From positions 124,001 through 188,000 of the forward strand of contig WNYE01000047.1 of NCBI GenBank assembly GCA_021396245.1: a stretch of 64,000 nucleotides of DNA, in the 5' to 3' direction. Source of the stretch: Sporothrix humicola. Taxonomy: Eukaryota > Ascomycota > Sordariomycetes > Ophiostomatales > Ophiostomataceae. Shown in pieces: positions 11,288 through 22,554 of the stretch (the first letter of the stretch is position 1; every line of letters begins with the position of its first letter). Made by a program: the position numbers and the translations under genes. The notes beneath the pieces are model-generated. The model was not told the DNA's origin. It saw only the letters and a list, made by a program, of their open reading frames with translations, and ran no database searches.

Positions 11288-11781
11288 GCCTTTTTGCTGT
11301 TTTAGCCGTGCTCATTCTCCTATTAGTTTCTGCTCTTGAATTTCTAGAGCCGTCTCTTTTTTGCTCCTTTTTTACTTGACTTTCATAATTCACATTGACC
11401 TCAAGTGTCTATGGATTGAAGTATGGAGCATCTGCGTGTTACCTAAGCTGGAGTGTCTCACTGCTGGAGCCTAGGGAGACCACCTGCTGGAATCAGCTAC
11501 ACACTGCTAAAGGCCACTAAAAGCTGGGGCCTGGATCGGCCAACGGCAGGCTGTGGAGACTCTACTCAGGGGCTCGACCAATCACATCCGCTCCTACCAA
11601 GCTGCCTTCGTCATCCTGGCATTCCGCAAAAGGCCATCGCGACGTTTATCTCGACTGCGCATCAATCAACCATCCATCAACGTCTTGTTTTCTTGTAGTC
11701 ACTCGCGCCTGCTTTTCTCTCGCCTTTGTTTTTTATTCTACATCTCCATATCATGCACAAAACACCAAGGCGCTCTTCATA
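11288..11781. promoter_or_regulatory. Upstream region of the SNARE gene
   Basis: About 490 bp between the tRNA and the TLG1-type ATG with no gene seen. It becomes pyrimidine-rich near 11690-11760, typical of a fungal 5' leader. Confidence 0.4.
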
Positions 11782-12562
11782 ATGGCTTCCAACGATGAGG
11801 ACCCGTTCCTCCAAGTTCAGCAGTACGTTGTCCATGCTTGCATAGCTACAAGAGATCTAATTACTAACCCAGCTCTTCTTCAGAGATGTCCTCTCCCAGC
11901 TGGCCTCGACGCGGCCCCTCTTCGAGTCCTACCTGCGCATCCGCTCCCTCTCGACCGCCGCAACATCCCCCGAACTGACTGCCGCGCGCTCCGATCTCGA
12001 GTCGGCCCTAGCGTCGCTAGCCGAAGACCTGGCCGATCTAGTGGAAAGCGTGCGCGCCGTCGAGGATAATCCGGCGCAGTTTGGCCTCAGTGCGTCCGAA
12101 GTGACGCGCCGCCAGCGCGTCGTCCAGGAGGCGAGCGGCGAGGTCGACAAGATGCGGGCGGAACTGAAGCGAGTCGTCCAGAGAGACGGTGCAGGAGACG
12201 ACCTGCCCGACCCCAACTCGTTTGCGATGGAGGACGGCGACGGCGGCGACAACTATGCCGAGTTTGAGCGCGAGCAGCAACTGCAGATGATGAACGAGCA
12301 GGACCAGCACCTGGACAACGTGTTCCAGACGGTGGGCAACCTGCGGCGGCAGGCCGACGACATGGGCCGCGAGCTCGAGGAGCAGCGCGAGATGCTCGAG
12401 GTGACGGACGACCTGGCCGACCGCGTGGGCGGGCGGCTGGAGACGGGCATGAAGAACCTGCGAACGATTATCCGGCGCAACGAAGACAAGTGGAGCAGCT
12501 GTTGCATTGGCGTGCTGATTATCGTGCTGATAATTCTGCTTGTTCTGCTACTGGTTCTGTGA
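11782..12562 (+). CDS. TLG1: Tlg1 / syntaxin-6 type Qc-SNARE
   Basis: Tail-anchored SNARE for fusion at the trans-Golgi and early endosome. Exon 1 is 11782-11822, the intron 11823-11882 plus G11883 (61 nt; GTACGT donor, ACTAAC branch point, CAG acceptor) and exon 2 is 11884-12562, giving 239 residues. The start MASNDEDPFLQVQQDV followed by a helical region to about residue 115 matches the syntaxin-6 N-terminal domain. The SNARE motif covers about residues 155-218 and includes GRELEEQREML, whose Gln181 is the zero-layer residue. The C-terminus is one hydrophobic anchor (220-239) preceded by CC, possible palmitoylation sites. The gene is convergent with GLE1. A tail-anchored protein like this is the type of client handled by the neighbouring GET4, probably a coincidence. 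Confidence 0.93.
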
Positions 12563-13013
12563 GCGTGTTTCCATCATTTACTCTACTTTCCTTTGTTTTT
12601 GGGTTACGGGCGTGTTTTTCTGGCGATTTGACGGCGTTTCTCTTTTCTCCCTTTGTGCCTTTGAGCACACTCTTGTATATAGCAGGTGCATAGATGCATC
12701 AACATTCCCATAGAGGACATTACATCCAAGTTTATACCATCACGTTGAAAGCAAGACTAAGTTCCTCTGGCAAACAGTGCCATTTCGTCCGGAAAACTAT
12801 TCTGTTCTGCTATGATACAAGAATTCCCAATAGAAGATATCAACGATAAACGCCCAAGTAATGCGGGTTCTCCTGCCTGGTTCAGGAGCAGAAGAACAAG
12901 AAAAGAAGCATAAAAGAACAAATGAAAGAGTCAAAGTACAAATGAAATGAAGAAAAATGAACAAAAGAAATGAACAAAGGGAACCGTAAATATCCATCAG
13001 CCTCAAGCCCTGT
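12563..13013. other. Convergent spacer TLG1 / GLE1
   Basis: Spacer of 451 bp, AT-rich (12,720-13,000) and likely containing both 3' untranslated regions. No gene or repeat seen. Confidence 0.5.
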
Positions 13014-14726
13014 CTATATCCGTTCAAGATCGAGTCCCGTCTTCACGTTGATCGTCTTCGCCAGCACCTTGAGCGTCTCGCTCGCGGCCGACGCCTTGGG
13101 GATGCGTGCCGGGTAGTCGACCAGTGCGCTCCGCAGAGCCGCGACGCCCGCATTGCCGTAGAAGCCCAAGAATTTGGACTCGTTGTCGGCAATCATCGCT
13201 TTCAAAACGTAGCACTGCGTCTCGGACATTTGCTCGGGCGGCGTGTTGACAATCTGGGCCAGGGCCGTCCAGTAGACGGTGGGCGGCCACGGGCTGTCGC
13301 GCTTGACGCGTGAGAAATCGCGGAGCGTAATGGCGGCAAAGCCCGCGCCGAGGCCCGTCATGCGGTCAATGTGGTACTGCTCGGCAATCCACTGGCCGTT
13401 CTCCTTGCGCCAGCCGACCTGCGCACGCCCGCGCTCCATCTTGTCGTTGCCCCTAAAGCCAAAGAGGACAGGGCAGACAACGCGGTACTTGGCGATGAGC
13501 ATGTCGATCATGGGCTTGCCGCGCCACAGGAACTCGGCCTCTGAGTAGACCTTGACGACGGCCTGGCCAATGGCCTCGGCCGTGCGCGGGTCGGCGCCCG
13601 ACTCGTTGATAAACTGTGCAATGGCTGCCTTGGAGAGGACGTTTAGAAGGTACAAGTAAAGAGAAGGGAGTTGGGGCTCGTTGTGGAGAGCCCCTTCGAC
13701 AGGCTGTCGCGGCTCCAGCACAAACTGGCCCGGATCCATCATCTCGCTCGGCACTTCCCGCAAACCCGCCGTCAGCGTTGTGATAATGCGCGCCACCGGC
13801 ACCTTGTTTTCGCGCAGACCGCCGCTGGTCAGCTGGCCAAAGGACTTCCTAATGTCCCGGCGCATGTCGCCCATGCGGCTCTTGAGCTGCGGGTTCGTCT
13901 TGGCCTGCTCGGCCACAAACTTGCGGAGGGCCTTGCAGTTCTTGTGGACCTCAATATAGCGGTCGGACACGGGGGCAGCCGGGGCAGCCGGTGCAGCAGT
14001 CTGATCCGGAGCAGCAGTCTGTGCCGGTGCAGTGGCCTTGGCTGGTGCCGTCGTCGTTGTCGTGCCATTTGTGAAAGGCGAGGGAGACGGCGACTGCGTC
14101 TGTGGCGTAGTGCCTAGCTTGCCAAAGGGAGACGAGGCTGCCGTCCCGTTCAGCTGTGGTGCCGCACCTTTGGCAAATGGGTTTGCTGGTGTTGGTGAGG
14201 CTGCAGCCGGGGTCTGCTCCAGCTGCTTCTTGGCCAGATCGTTGGCCACTGCTGGAGGAGGAGGTGGTAATGGCGGTGACGAGTTTGCCGCAACTTCTGG
14301 CGGTGGTGGAGGCGGTGCTGCGATCACGGGCTTCGGTATCGGCGCCGCCTTCTGTGCGGCCAGCCGTGCCTCGTCCTCCAGCTGCTTGATCTTGGCCTGC
14401 CGCTCCTTCTCGATGCGCTTGGCCTCCTCGGCGACGCGTTGCTTCCGCCGCTTCTCCTCTTCTTCAATCTCGCGCTGCGCTTCGGCCAGCTGGTGCAGGT
14501 CAAACACGTGCAGCGCCGCCTTGAGCACGCGGTCGTGCTCGCGCTGGGCCTCGGCATAGTTGCGGCGGTGCGCCTCGGGCGAGTTGCGCGACTCGAGCAG
14601 GAAATCGGACAAGGACTCCTTCTCGGGGAAGGGAGGGTCGGACATCGGATAGGCTGCTGAGTGGCGCCAGGCGGGTGCGGGCGAGGCCCTGGCCGTGCGC
14701 GGCCGCGGTGGCGATGAGTTGGCCAT
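13014..14726 (-). CDS. GLE1: GLE1, mRNA export factor at the nuclear pore
   Basis: Gle1 with inositol hexakisphosphate stimulates the DEAD-box ATPase Dbp5 on the cytoplasmic face of the nuclear pore, driving mRNP export. One exon of 570 residues. The N-terminus is basic and Pro/Ser-rich. Residues about 60-145 form a charged coiled coil (EIEEEEKRRKQRVAEEAKRI). A low-complexity Pro/Ala/Thr/Gln linker covers about 145-255. From about 255 the conserved globular GLE1 domain follows, with KNCKALRKFVAEQAKTNPQ, MGDMRRDIRKSFGQL, the signature ISKxSGDxM-type region PSEMMDPGQF and the tail to DLERI. The length is typical of fungal Gle1. The gene is divergent from SSD1 across a 2-kb spacer. Confidence 0.95.
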   Translation of the reverse strand: MANSSPPRPRTARASPAPAWRHSAAYPMSDPPFPEKESLSDFLLESRNSPEAHRRNYAEAQREHDRVLKAALHVFDLHQLAEAQREIEEEEKRRKQRVAEEAKRIEKERQAKIKQLEDEARLAAQKAAPIPKPVIAAPPPPPPEVAANSSPPLPPPPPAVANDLAKKQLEQTPAAASPTPANPFAKGAAPQLNGTAASSPFGKLGTTPQTQSPSPSPFTNGTTTTTAPAKATAPAQTAAPDQTAAPAAPAAPVSDRYIEVHKNCKALRKFVAEQAKTNPQLKSRMGDMRRDIRKSFGQLTSGGLRENKVPVARIITTLTAGLREVPSEMMDPGQFVLEPRQPVEGALHNEPQLPSLYLYLLNVLSKAAIAQFINESGADPRTAEAIGQAVVKVYSEAEFLWRGKPMIDMLIAKYRVVCPVLFGFRGNDKMERGRAQVGWRKENGQWIAEQYHIDRMTGLGAGFAAITLRDFSRVKRDSPWPPTVYWTALAQIVNTPPEQMSETQCYVLKAMIADNESKFLGFYGNAGVAALRSALVDYPARIPKASAASETLKVLAKTINVKTGLDLERI

Positions 14727-16693
14727 GGCGGGGAGGCAGGTAGGGAGAGCCGCTGATGTCGGGAGGAGGAGGGACAGAGAGGAAGAGGGAGGGAGAGAGA
14801 CGATAAAGAGATCAAGCGATGTCTATCTCATGATTTGGTACCAGCCACCAATGAGAGTGTCGAGAATTGAAAATTCGAAACGGCCGGACTGAGGAAGCTG
14901 AAAAGACTAAAAGGAGGGGTATCGTCGGCTTCGAAGAGGTTGTAGCGGTACCTGTCGAGTCGCGATGTCAACATGGGATTGAAGCTTCAAAAGGCAAAGG
15001 GACCAAGGTACTCGAAATTGTGAGAGGTCGATTTTTGTCGTTTACGCTTTCGTCGCTAGCACGCTTTTACGCGGCCTCGTCTTTTCCCGTCCCGTCTAGC
15101 GCGTCGGCCATGACTGTTTGGAGCTGGTAGCAACCTGTTAGCAAGCTGTAAGGGCCTTTTAGCACTCCCGGCGCATCCTGCAGGCTGATAGGATACCCGG
15201 AGAGACCCAAAATACCCAGAATACCAACCAGCAGGGCCTTTCTCCGTAGTGCTTTCTCCGTAGTGCAGCCCCAAATTCCAGGTTACAGGCCTTGCAAATC
15301 GTCGATCCCCGCTACAGTCCCGTTACAATCAATGCCGCCGCTAACCTCCCAATGTTTCAACAGGTATCCAAAAGGCAGGAGCGGAGAGGAACAGTCGGTT
15401 ACTAGTCACTGAAGCCAGGCCAGGCAGTTAGGCAAGAACGATCCGTTCTCAGTCATACTGAGCGTCAACGATTGCTTCATCCTGCACTGACGGGACTGAG
15501 TAGCTCCTTCCCTGTCTCCAGTCTGCTCTCCTCCCAACTCGTATTAGCCCAAGCTCGAGGCCGCTCTTTCCATATTCTGCCAGGCGGTAAGGAGGCGCCA
15601 CTGCTACACTCGCTGCTACTCGTTGCTACAGGGCCAAAGCTGCGGAAAAAGCGGGGCGCTTGCAGTTTACGGCATCGACTGCGCTGCCCAGGCCCGCACC
15701 AGATGCCCACAAGTGCCCGCACAAGGAGTAGTTGCCCCACTCCAACAGCCAAACAACCCACACACAAGACAACCAACACACTGCTGTGACTAGGGAGAAG
15801 GAGGCGAGGACAGAGGACAGAGAAGGAGCAGGAGCACCAAAAGAGGAGCAGGAGCCCAAAAAAGACCAGAAGACCAGAGCTGGGGCAACGACGTCTCCAT
15901 CACACCTTCCCAGCATCACCATATTTCTCCTCCTTCTTTCCTTCTCTTCTCCTTCCTCCTCTCCTTCCCTCCTTTCCTTCCATCTCTCCTACTTTCCTTC
16001 CGCATCTTGCGATCTTCAGTCCCTTCTTTCCCTCTCTCTCCATTCTTTTCGATTGCGCTTTCCCTCCTTTCAGAGTTTTGCATCGTCTCTCCTTCCTCAA
16101 CCCACAAAACCCACACAGGGGCTACCTTCCCTCTTTCCCGCTCCTTGCCTTGACGGTTGCGTGGTTCTGGGCCTGCCCTTTCCCCCCCTTTTGTCAATCG
16201 TCAACAAAACCCGGCACCCACCAGCATCCGGCATCCTTTTCCATTTTGCAGTACAATCGGCGTTGCTTCGACTTCGCCCCAACTCTATATCCTTTTGCTT
16301 GACAGTTCCAGCATTCCTCACTTCGGCCTTTCCCGCAGTCGACACCGTATCCTGTACCTTGGTTTTGTAACCTCTATCAAGGTGCATCCATACGACAACC
16401 ATCGGCTTGCATCACGGCCCATCTTCAGCATTCATTCCTCAATTGCAACATCTTACACAACACCGATATCCATTACATCGTTCTGCTAGTTATCGTCCTT
16501 TTCCATTTTAGCTCGATTTGATTTCGATCTTGATCTCGATTCCCCCAACATTCCAACAAAACCAAGCTTCGTCTCGTCCAGTCCTTCAACCAATCGACTC
16601 TCGACACCCAACCCTCCTTTTTCAGAGCTCCTCTATCCAGACACAAAACACGAATTCCTCCAGATATTGGGCTTTACCTGGCTTCCTCCCGCC
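14727..16693. promoter_or_regulatory. Divergent GLE1 / SSD1 region with long CT-rich SSD1 leader
   Basis: Spacer of 1967 bp. From about 15,900 to 16,680 the + strand is strongly pyrimidine-rich (repeated CTTCC, CTCTC), typical of a long 5' leader in filamentous fungi. Open frames here, up to 212 codons, look like the by-product of this composition. SSD1 mRNAs often carry long leaders, but no start site can be fixed from sequence. Confidence 0.5.
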
Positions 16694-19600
16694 ATGGATC
16701 AACAACAGAATCCCGCTCCCGGGGGCGTTCCCGGACCGACTGGTCGTCGTCTGCACATTGCTCATCGTCGCAGCCCGTCAGAGATGACGCCGCTCGTGAG
16801 CATGTTCGCCAATGGAGCTCAAACCAACAGTACGCATCCCATCTTCTTTTCTCTTCTTTTCTCTTCTTTTCTCTTCTTCTCCCCCCTATCTATCCCATCT
16901 TCCCATCTCCCGTTATTCCCTCTTTCATCCCATTGGCTTGTGTCACCGTCGCCTTTTGCCTCCGTCCTCCTCGTCCGTATCGCCGAACCTCGTGCAGCTG
17001 AGTGGACTACCCCCCAGCTGCCTTGAGCGCTTTGACACCTGTCTCATCTCTCCTCCCATACGTCCCATTTTGTTTCTCCTACCCTACTGTTTCCCACCCC
17101 CTACCTCCCATGTCTGCCATGGCTTCCATGGCTACCTTGCCCAAAATAGCTCTCCCACCACCCCTGTCCACACCTCCAATACCTCCAAAATGCCCAAAAG
17201 CTAACAGCTCTTCTTCTTTTTCCCCCAACAGTGAATCCAGCTATCCTTCAACAGCAGATCGAAGCTCTCCAACAACAGCAGCAGCAGCTGCAACAGTTTG
17301 CCAGCCTCAACGGCGGCATGCTCCCCAACCAACCTCTGGGTGTTGCCCCTGCATTCCCCATGCAGCCCGGTATCAACATGTCGCCGCAGGCCGGCTTCCA
17401 ATTCCCGCCGCAGATCCCCCAGCAGCAGCCCCAGCAAAATATCAACATGGGAATGCCTCCGCAGACCCACTCACATCGCCGTAATCAGTCGGCTCTCCCC
17501 GGCATGGGCATGGGCCCGCCGCCTGCTCCGTCGTCTGGCGCCTCCGGTTCCACTTTTGGCAACTTTGAAAGCCCGGCTCACGCCCGAGAGGGTGGTGGAC
17601 CGAGCTCTCGCGGTGGCCGTGGTGGCGGCGGCGCGGGTGGCGGACATCAGCGCCGTCACTCCCTCGTTGTTGCTGATGCCCGCAAGGCGGCTGAAATCGC
17701 CCAGCAAAAGCGCACCACGTCCGCTTTCCAGTTCCCCGCTCCTGGTGCCGCCGGCTCGGCCTCCTCGCCTTCCACTGAAAAGGCCGAGAGCGATGTCGTC
17801 GTCGACAGCCAGAGCAACCCGGCGCCCGCCCCGCCCATGGCCTCCCGTGGCCGTGGCGGTGCCCACGGTCGCAGCCAGAGCATGGCTGTTGGTCGCGGCG
17901 GCAGCAGTCTTCGTGGTGGTATGGGCAACTATCAAGCTGACTCACTCAGCGGCACTCACGACTTCCAGCGCCGCGGCGGTGGTAGCCACGCACGCACCAA
18001 CTCCCGCAACTTTGACAGCAACTGGCGTAACCAGTCTCCGGCCGGTCAGGGTCAGGACGGCAGCAATGGTGGTAGCCAGCAGCAGTCTCAGCAATCGTCG
18101 CAGCAGCAGCAGCCCCAACAGCCCCAGCAACCCCAGCAGGGCTTCCAGCCTGGCCATCGGTCCCGTGCTTCGGTTGGCGGCGGCCAGTCGATCAGCCAAA
18201 TCAACGCATTCCCTCAGCAGCTGATGCAGCTCCAGGGTGGCGCCCCGATGATGGTCCCGGGCTTCCTCCCTGGCCAACAGTTCAACGCGCTCCAGATGAG
18301 CCAGATGCAGGCTCTGCAGCAGCAAATGTTCAATCTCCAGAACAACCAAAACCAGCAGGCTGTGCAGGGCCAGGGTCAGGGCAACCAGACCCAGCAGCGC
18401 AAGACCCTTTTCACCCCCTACCTTCCCCAGGCCACCCTGCCTCCTCTCTTCACCAACGGCAGTCTGGTTCAGGGTATCCTTCGTGTCAACAAGAAGAACC
18501 GTAGTGACGCCTATGTCACGACCGTTGACGGTCTTTTGGACGCCGATATTTTCATTTGCGGCAGCAAGGACCGCAACCGTGCTCTGGAAGGTGACCTGGT
18601 CGCTGTTGAGCTGCTTGACGTCGACGAGGTCTGGTCCCAGAAGCGTGAAAAGGAGGAGAAGAAGAAGCGCAAGGACATTACCGGTTCGTCCAACGGCACC
18701 GATGGCAACAACAACTCGGGCCTGAACAACGGTGGCGGCAGCCTTAACAATGGCAGCGCCGGCAACAACAACGGCGGCGAGGGCGGTATCCGCCGCCGCG
18801 GCAGTCTCCGCCAGCGCCCGACGCAGAAGAAGAACGACGATGTTGAGGTCGAGGGCCAGAGCCTGCTCCTCGTCGAAGAGGAAGAAATCAACGATGAGCA
18901 GAAGCCTCTGTTTGCCGGCCACATTGTCGCTGTCGTCGAGCGCATGGCCGGCCAGATGTTCTCCGGCACGCTTGGCCTGCTGCGCCCCAGCAGCCAGGCC
19001 ACCAAGGACAAGCAGGATGCCGATCGCAACAACGGACGCAACGACAACCGGAACCAGGACAGACCCAAGATTGTGTGGTTCAAGCCGACGGACAAGCGCG
19101 TGCCGCTCATTGCCATCCCCACCGAGCAGGCGCCGCGCGACTTTGTTGAGCGGCACCAGGACTACGCCGACCGTATTTTCGTGGCCTGCATCAAGCGCTG
19201 GCCCATTACCTCTCTGCATCCCTTTGGTACACTCGCCGAGGTCCTGGGCAAGATGGGCGACGTCAAGGCCGAGACCGACGCCCTGCTCCGCGACAACAAC
19301 TTCCCGTCGGACGACTTCTCAGAGGCCGTCCTGCGCAGCATCAACAACGACTGGGGCGAGAGCGGCGCCATCAAGGAAGACGAGGCCGACATTAAGAGCC
19401 GGCGCGACTTCCGTGACGAGAAGACATTCACGATTGACCTGGACGGCTCGGCCAACCTCGGCAACGCCGTGCACGTCAAGACGGACAAGGACGGCAATAT
19501 TGAGATTGGCGTGCACGTCCCCCACGTGGCGCACTTTGTCAAGCTCAACAGTCTCGTGGAGCGGGAGGCCAAGAAGCGCGGCACCAGTGTGTACCTGCTG

Positions 19601-21312
19601 AACCGGACATGCGCCCTGCTGCCGCCGCGCCTGGCCACGGACCTGTGCTCGCTTGTGCCGGACGAGGACCGCCTGACTGTCAGTGTGGTGTTCAAGATTG
19701 ACGCCAAGTCGGCCGAGGTCGAAGACATCTGGACCGGCAAGAGTATCATCAAGAGCAACGGCAAGCTGTCTCTGTCGAGCATCAACGAGGCCCTCACCAA
19801 GGGCGACAACTTCAAGCACGACGCGGCGACGGCCAAGGACCTGCGGATTCTCCAGGTGGTGACGAACAAGTTCCGCGAGACGCGTCTCGGCAACACGGGC
19901 GAGCCGATCTCGCCTCTGCGCCTGATCCAGCAGCTGGACGACGAGAACATCCCGATCGAGCACAACATCTTTGACACGACGGACGCCGTGGAGCTTGTCG
20001 AGGAGCTGATGCACAAGGTCAACGCACACGTGGCGCAGCAGATTTCCAAGGGCCTGCCGACCAAGGCGATTCTGCGCCGGCACGCTGCTCCCAACTCGCG
20101 GCGTCTGCAGACGATTGCGGATCGCCTGACGGCGCTGGGCTACGACATTGACACGACAAGCAGCAGCACGCTGCAAACCAGCCTGTTCAAGGTGGACGAC
20201 TCGGACCTGCGCAAGGGCATGGAGACGTCGCTGGTCAAGTCGATGCAGCGGGCCAAGTACTTTGTCACGGGCGATAAGCCGCAGCAGACGTGGCAGCACT
20301 ACGGCCTGAACCTGCCGGTGTACACGCACTTTACGGCGCCGACACGCCGCGTGGTCGACATTATGGTGCAGCGCCAGCTCGAGGCGGTGCTTTCGGACAG
20401 CACGGACAGCTACGAGGAGGACGCCAACATCCTCAAGACCATGGACGTTGTCAATGTCAAGAAGGACAGCGCGCAGAACGCGCAGGAGCAGAGCGTGCAC
20501 ATTGAGTCGTGCCGGATCATGGACAAGAAGCGGCTGGAGACGCCGGGCGACCTGATTGCGGAGGGCATTGTGCTCTGCGTGTACGAGTCGGCGTTTGACG
20601 TGCTGATCCCCGAGTGGGGCTTTGAGAAGCGGGTGCACTGCGACCAGCTGCCGCTCAAGAAGGCCGAGTTCCGCAAGGACAAGCGGGTGCTGGAGCTGTA
20701 CTGGGAGAAGGGCGTGACCAGCTCGTCGTACGTGCCCGAGGACGAGCGTGTCAAGTCGGGCCCGTCGACGCGGATGAAGAACGCGGCGACGGCGCAGCAG
20801 CAGCACGAGGAGGCGGAGCGGCAGCGCCGCGAGCGCGAGGAGGCGGCGCGCAAGCAGATCGACACGGGCACGATCTCGACGGACGACGCGGACGCGCTCT
20901 TTGACGACGACGAGGACAACGACGACAACAACTCGGACATTACCGAGGCGATGGCGGGCGCGTCGCTCGCGGAGCGCCCGACGCAGAGCGTGCCCGGCTC
21001 GCCGTCGCGCCTGGATGCGGATGCAGCTCTGCAGCGCGCCCGCTCGGACGCGCACCCGCACGCGGGCACGTCGGAGGCCGAGACGCGGATTGCCGACAAG
21101 GACAAGTACCTCAAGATGTTCAAGCTGCGCGAGGAGGACGGCGAGTACATCCAGGACGTGACGGAGATGACGCGCGTGCCGATCATCCTCAAGACCGACC
21201 TCAGCAAGAGCCCTCCGTAAGTTGACCCCACTATACATTTTTCTCTTGTTTACTTATGCTAACCAACTACAGGTGCCTGACCATCCGTTCCGTCAACCCC
21301 TATGCTCTCTAA
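16694..21312 (+). CDS. SSD1: SSD1, RNB-fold RNA-binding translational regulator
   Basis: Ssd1 binds cell-wall mRNAs and restrains their translation downstream of the NDR kinase Cbk1/COT1. Three exons (16694-16829, 17232-21216, 21273-21312) are split by a long 402-nt intron and a 56-nt intron, giving 1386 residues. The first 400 residues are disordered, Gln/Gly/Ser-rich and contain HxRxxS-type sites (for example HRRNQS, HQRRHS), consistent with NDR-kinase phosphorylation. Cold-shock-like segments follow from about 400 (FTPYLPQATLPPLFTNGSL). The RNB domain begins near residue 778 with FTIDLDGSANLGN: the Asp cluster of active RNase II enzymes is missing, as expected of Ssd1 proteins. The last exon supplies the conserved end CLTIRSVNPYAL, which confirms the final splice. 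Confidence 0.97.
16842..16880. repeat. 10-bp tandem CT repeat in SSD1 intron 1
   Basis: About four copies of CTCTTCTTTT, the outer ones imperfect, just after the donor site of the long SSD1 intron. Such polypyrimidine microsatellites can vary in copy number. Confidence 0.8.
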
Positions 21313-22522
21313 GTGTTTTCCTTTTACTTCTTCTACAAATAATGTGTACAAAGCGGATAGTTATTTGGAAATACTTTGAGACGGTGAAGACTGAAGGAAC
21401 ACAAAACTCGAAAAACTTTTGAACGCGAAAAGAAAGGAGGGAGAAAAGAAAAGGAGACAGGAAAAGAAAGAGAAATATATCTTTTTGGGTAGAGTATTAG
21501 TATTGTCGTTGGGTTTTGAATCTCTTTTTTTTTTTTTTTTGTTCTGTTTGTTGGTTAGTTTTTGCTTTTTTGCCTAGTATTGTCTTTTTGAATATTCGTT
21601 TCGCGTTACCAATCGGTTCTCGGATCTTTCTGTCATTGATATCAAATGTGATGGCCGTTGTGTCAGCGTATTTGTCCTCTGCTCACCCGAAAATGCTGAC
21701 TACACTGCGAGACTGCTTTCGTTGGCTTGTCTCCCTCCCGGTTTATATTTAGCCTAAGCGTCAGGGTTGTGTCAAGTGCTCGCTGCAAAATCTGCAAAAA
21801 CAGCAAAAACCCGACGTCGATGCGACAAGTGATCGACAGCATATCCTTTGGGCTGACAGCGGAAAGCGGGAGCTGGCAGGCCGGACATGGGAGGCCGGAG
21901 ACTTAAAGTGCGAGAGCTTCAGAGAGCAAAGAAAGGAAAGGGAAAAGGGAATGCTCATCATCGTTGGACTGTATGTTCTGGAGTCTTTGTCTTGGTCTGT
22001 CTTGCTCGACATGCATTGATTTTCTCGGCTGGCGGCACGGATGTGCATATGGACTGCTTCGAGAAGAGCTCTTTATGTGTGTCCACGTACATGAATTGGG
22101 GTGGTTGAGTGTGGGTTTGATGGATGGGCCAGAAAGAATCGATGCAAGACAATAAAGTATGTTGAAATGTCTCTCTTTTTTATGTTTGTATTTTTTATTG
22201 TTTTTTCGTTTTTATTTTTATTCAAGTTTCCTATATTTTATTCGTAAAAAATATGTATGCAAAACCAAATCTAACAGAAAATAAAGTTTTACTTACAATT
22301 TCTTTTTCTTTTTCACAATCTCTCAACATCATAAAAGTAAAATGAAGCAATGACACACATTAATCAAAGAGCAATGACAAGATAAAAATAAACAGTTGAC
22401 ATAATTCACCAATAAACTCGTTAAACTAAACAAACAAGTCTGTCCCAGCTATCTGTAATCGTCCATCTACCATCTCAATCTCCATCTCTAAATCTAAATC
22501 TCGCCCACATGTTTGAACTCCG
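21313..22522. other. SSD1 3' region and AT-rich flank of the transposon
   Basis: No gene recognised. It contains a T-run near 21525-21540 and becomes AT-rich from 22150. CpA dinucleotides stay common here (for example CAATGACACACATTAATCAA at 22347-22366), so this flank has not been hit by RIP, unlike the element that follows. Confidence 0.6.
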
Positions 22523-22524
22523 TA
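22523..22524. repeat. TA target-site duplication, left
   Basis: TA directly before the left terminal inverted repeat, matched by TA at 24390-24391. TA duplication is the mark of Tc1/mariner/pogo insertion. Confidence 0.75.
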
Positions 22525-22554
22525 AGTGACCCACCCTACTTTTAAACCACCCCC
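22525..22554 (+). repeat. Left terminal inverted repeat
   Basis: 30 bp beginning AGTGACCCACCCTACTTTTA, matching the reverse complement of 24360-24389 with one difference (A versus G). A weaker second ACCAC block lies further inside on both ends. Confidence 0.88.

Noticed and set aside
15732..16370. 212-codon open frame upstream of SSD1
   Set aside because: Same compositional cause, inside the likely SSD1 5' leader.
16385..16410. Resemblance to the start of a dispersed 5S rRNA gene (CATACGAC...CCATCGG)
   Set aside because: Only the first bases resemble 5S; the internal control region and the rest of the molecule are absent.
19319..21238. 639-codon open frame on - opposite SSD1
   Set aside because: Antisense shadow caused by strong third-position GC bias. 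The + strand reading is a clear RNB protein.
22150..22520. AT-rich flank as an extension of the RIP tract
   Set aside because: CpA and TpG dinucleotides are frequent here, so the low GC is not due to RIP.
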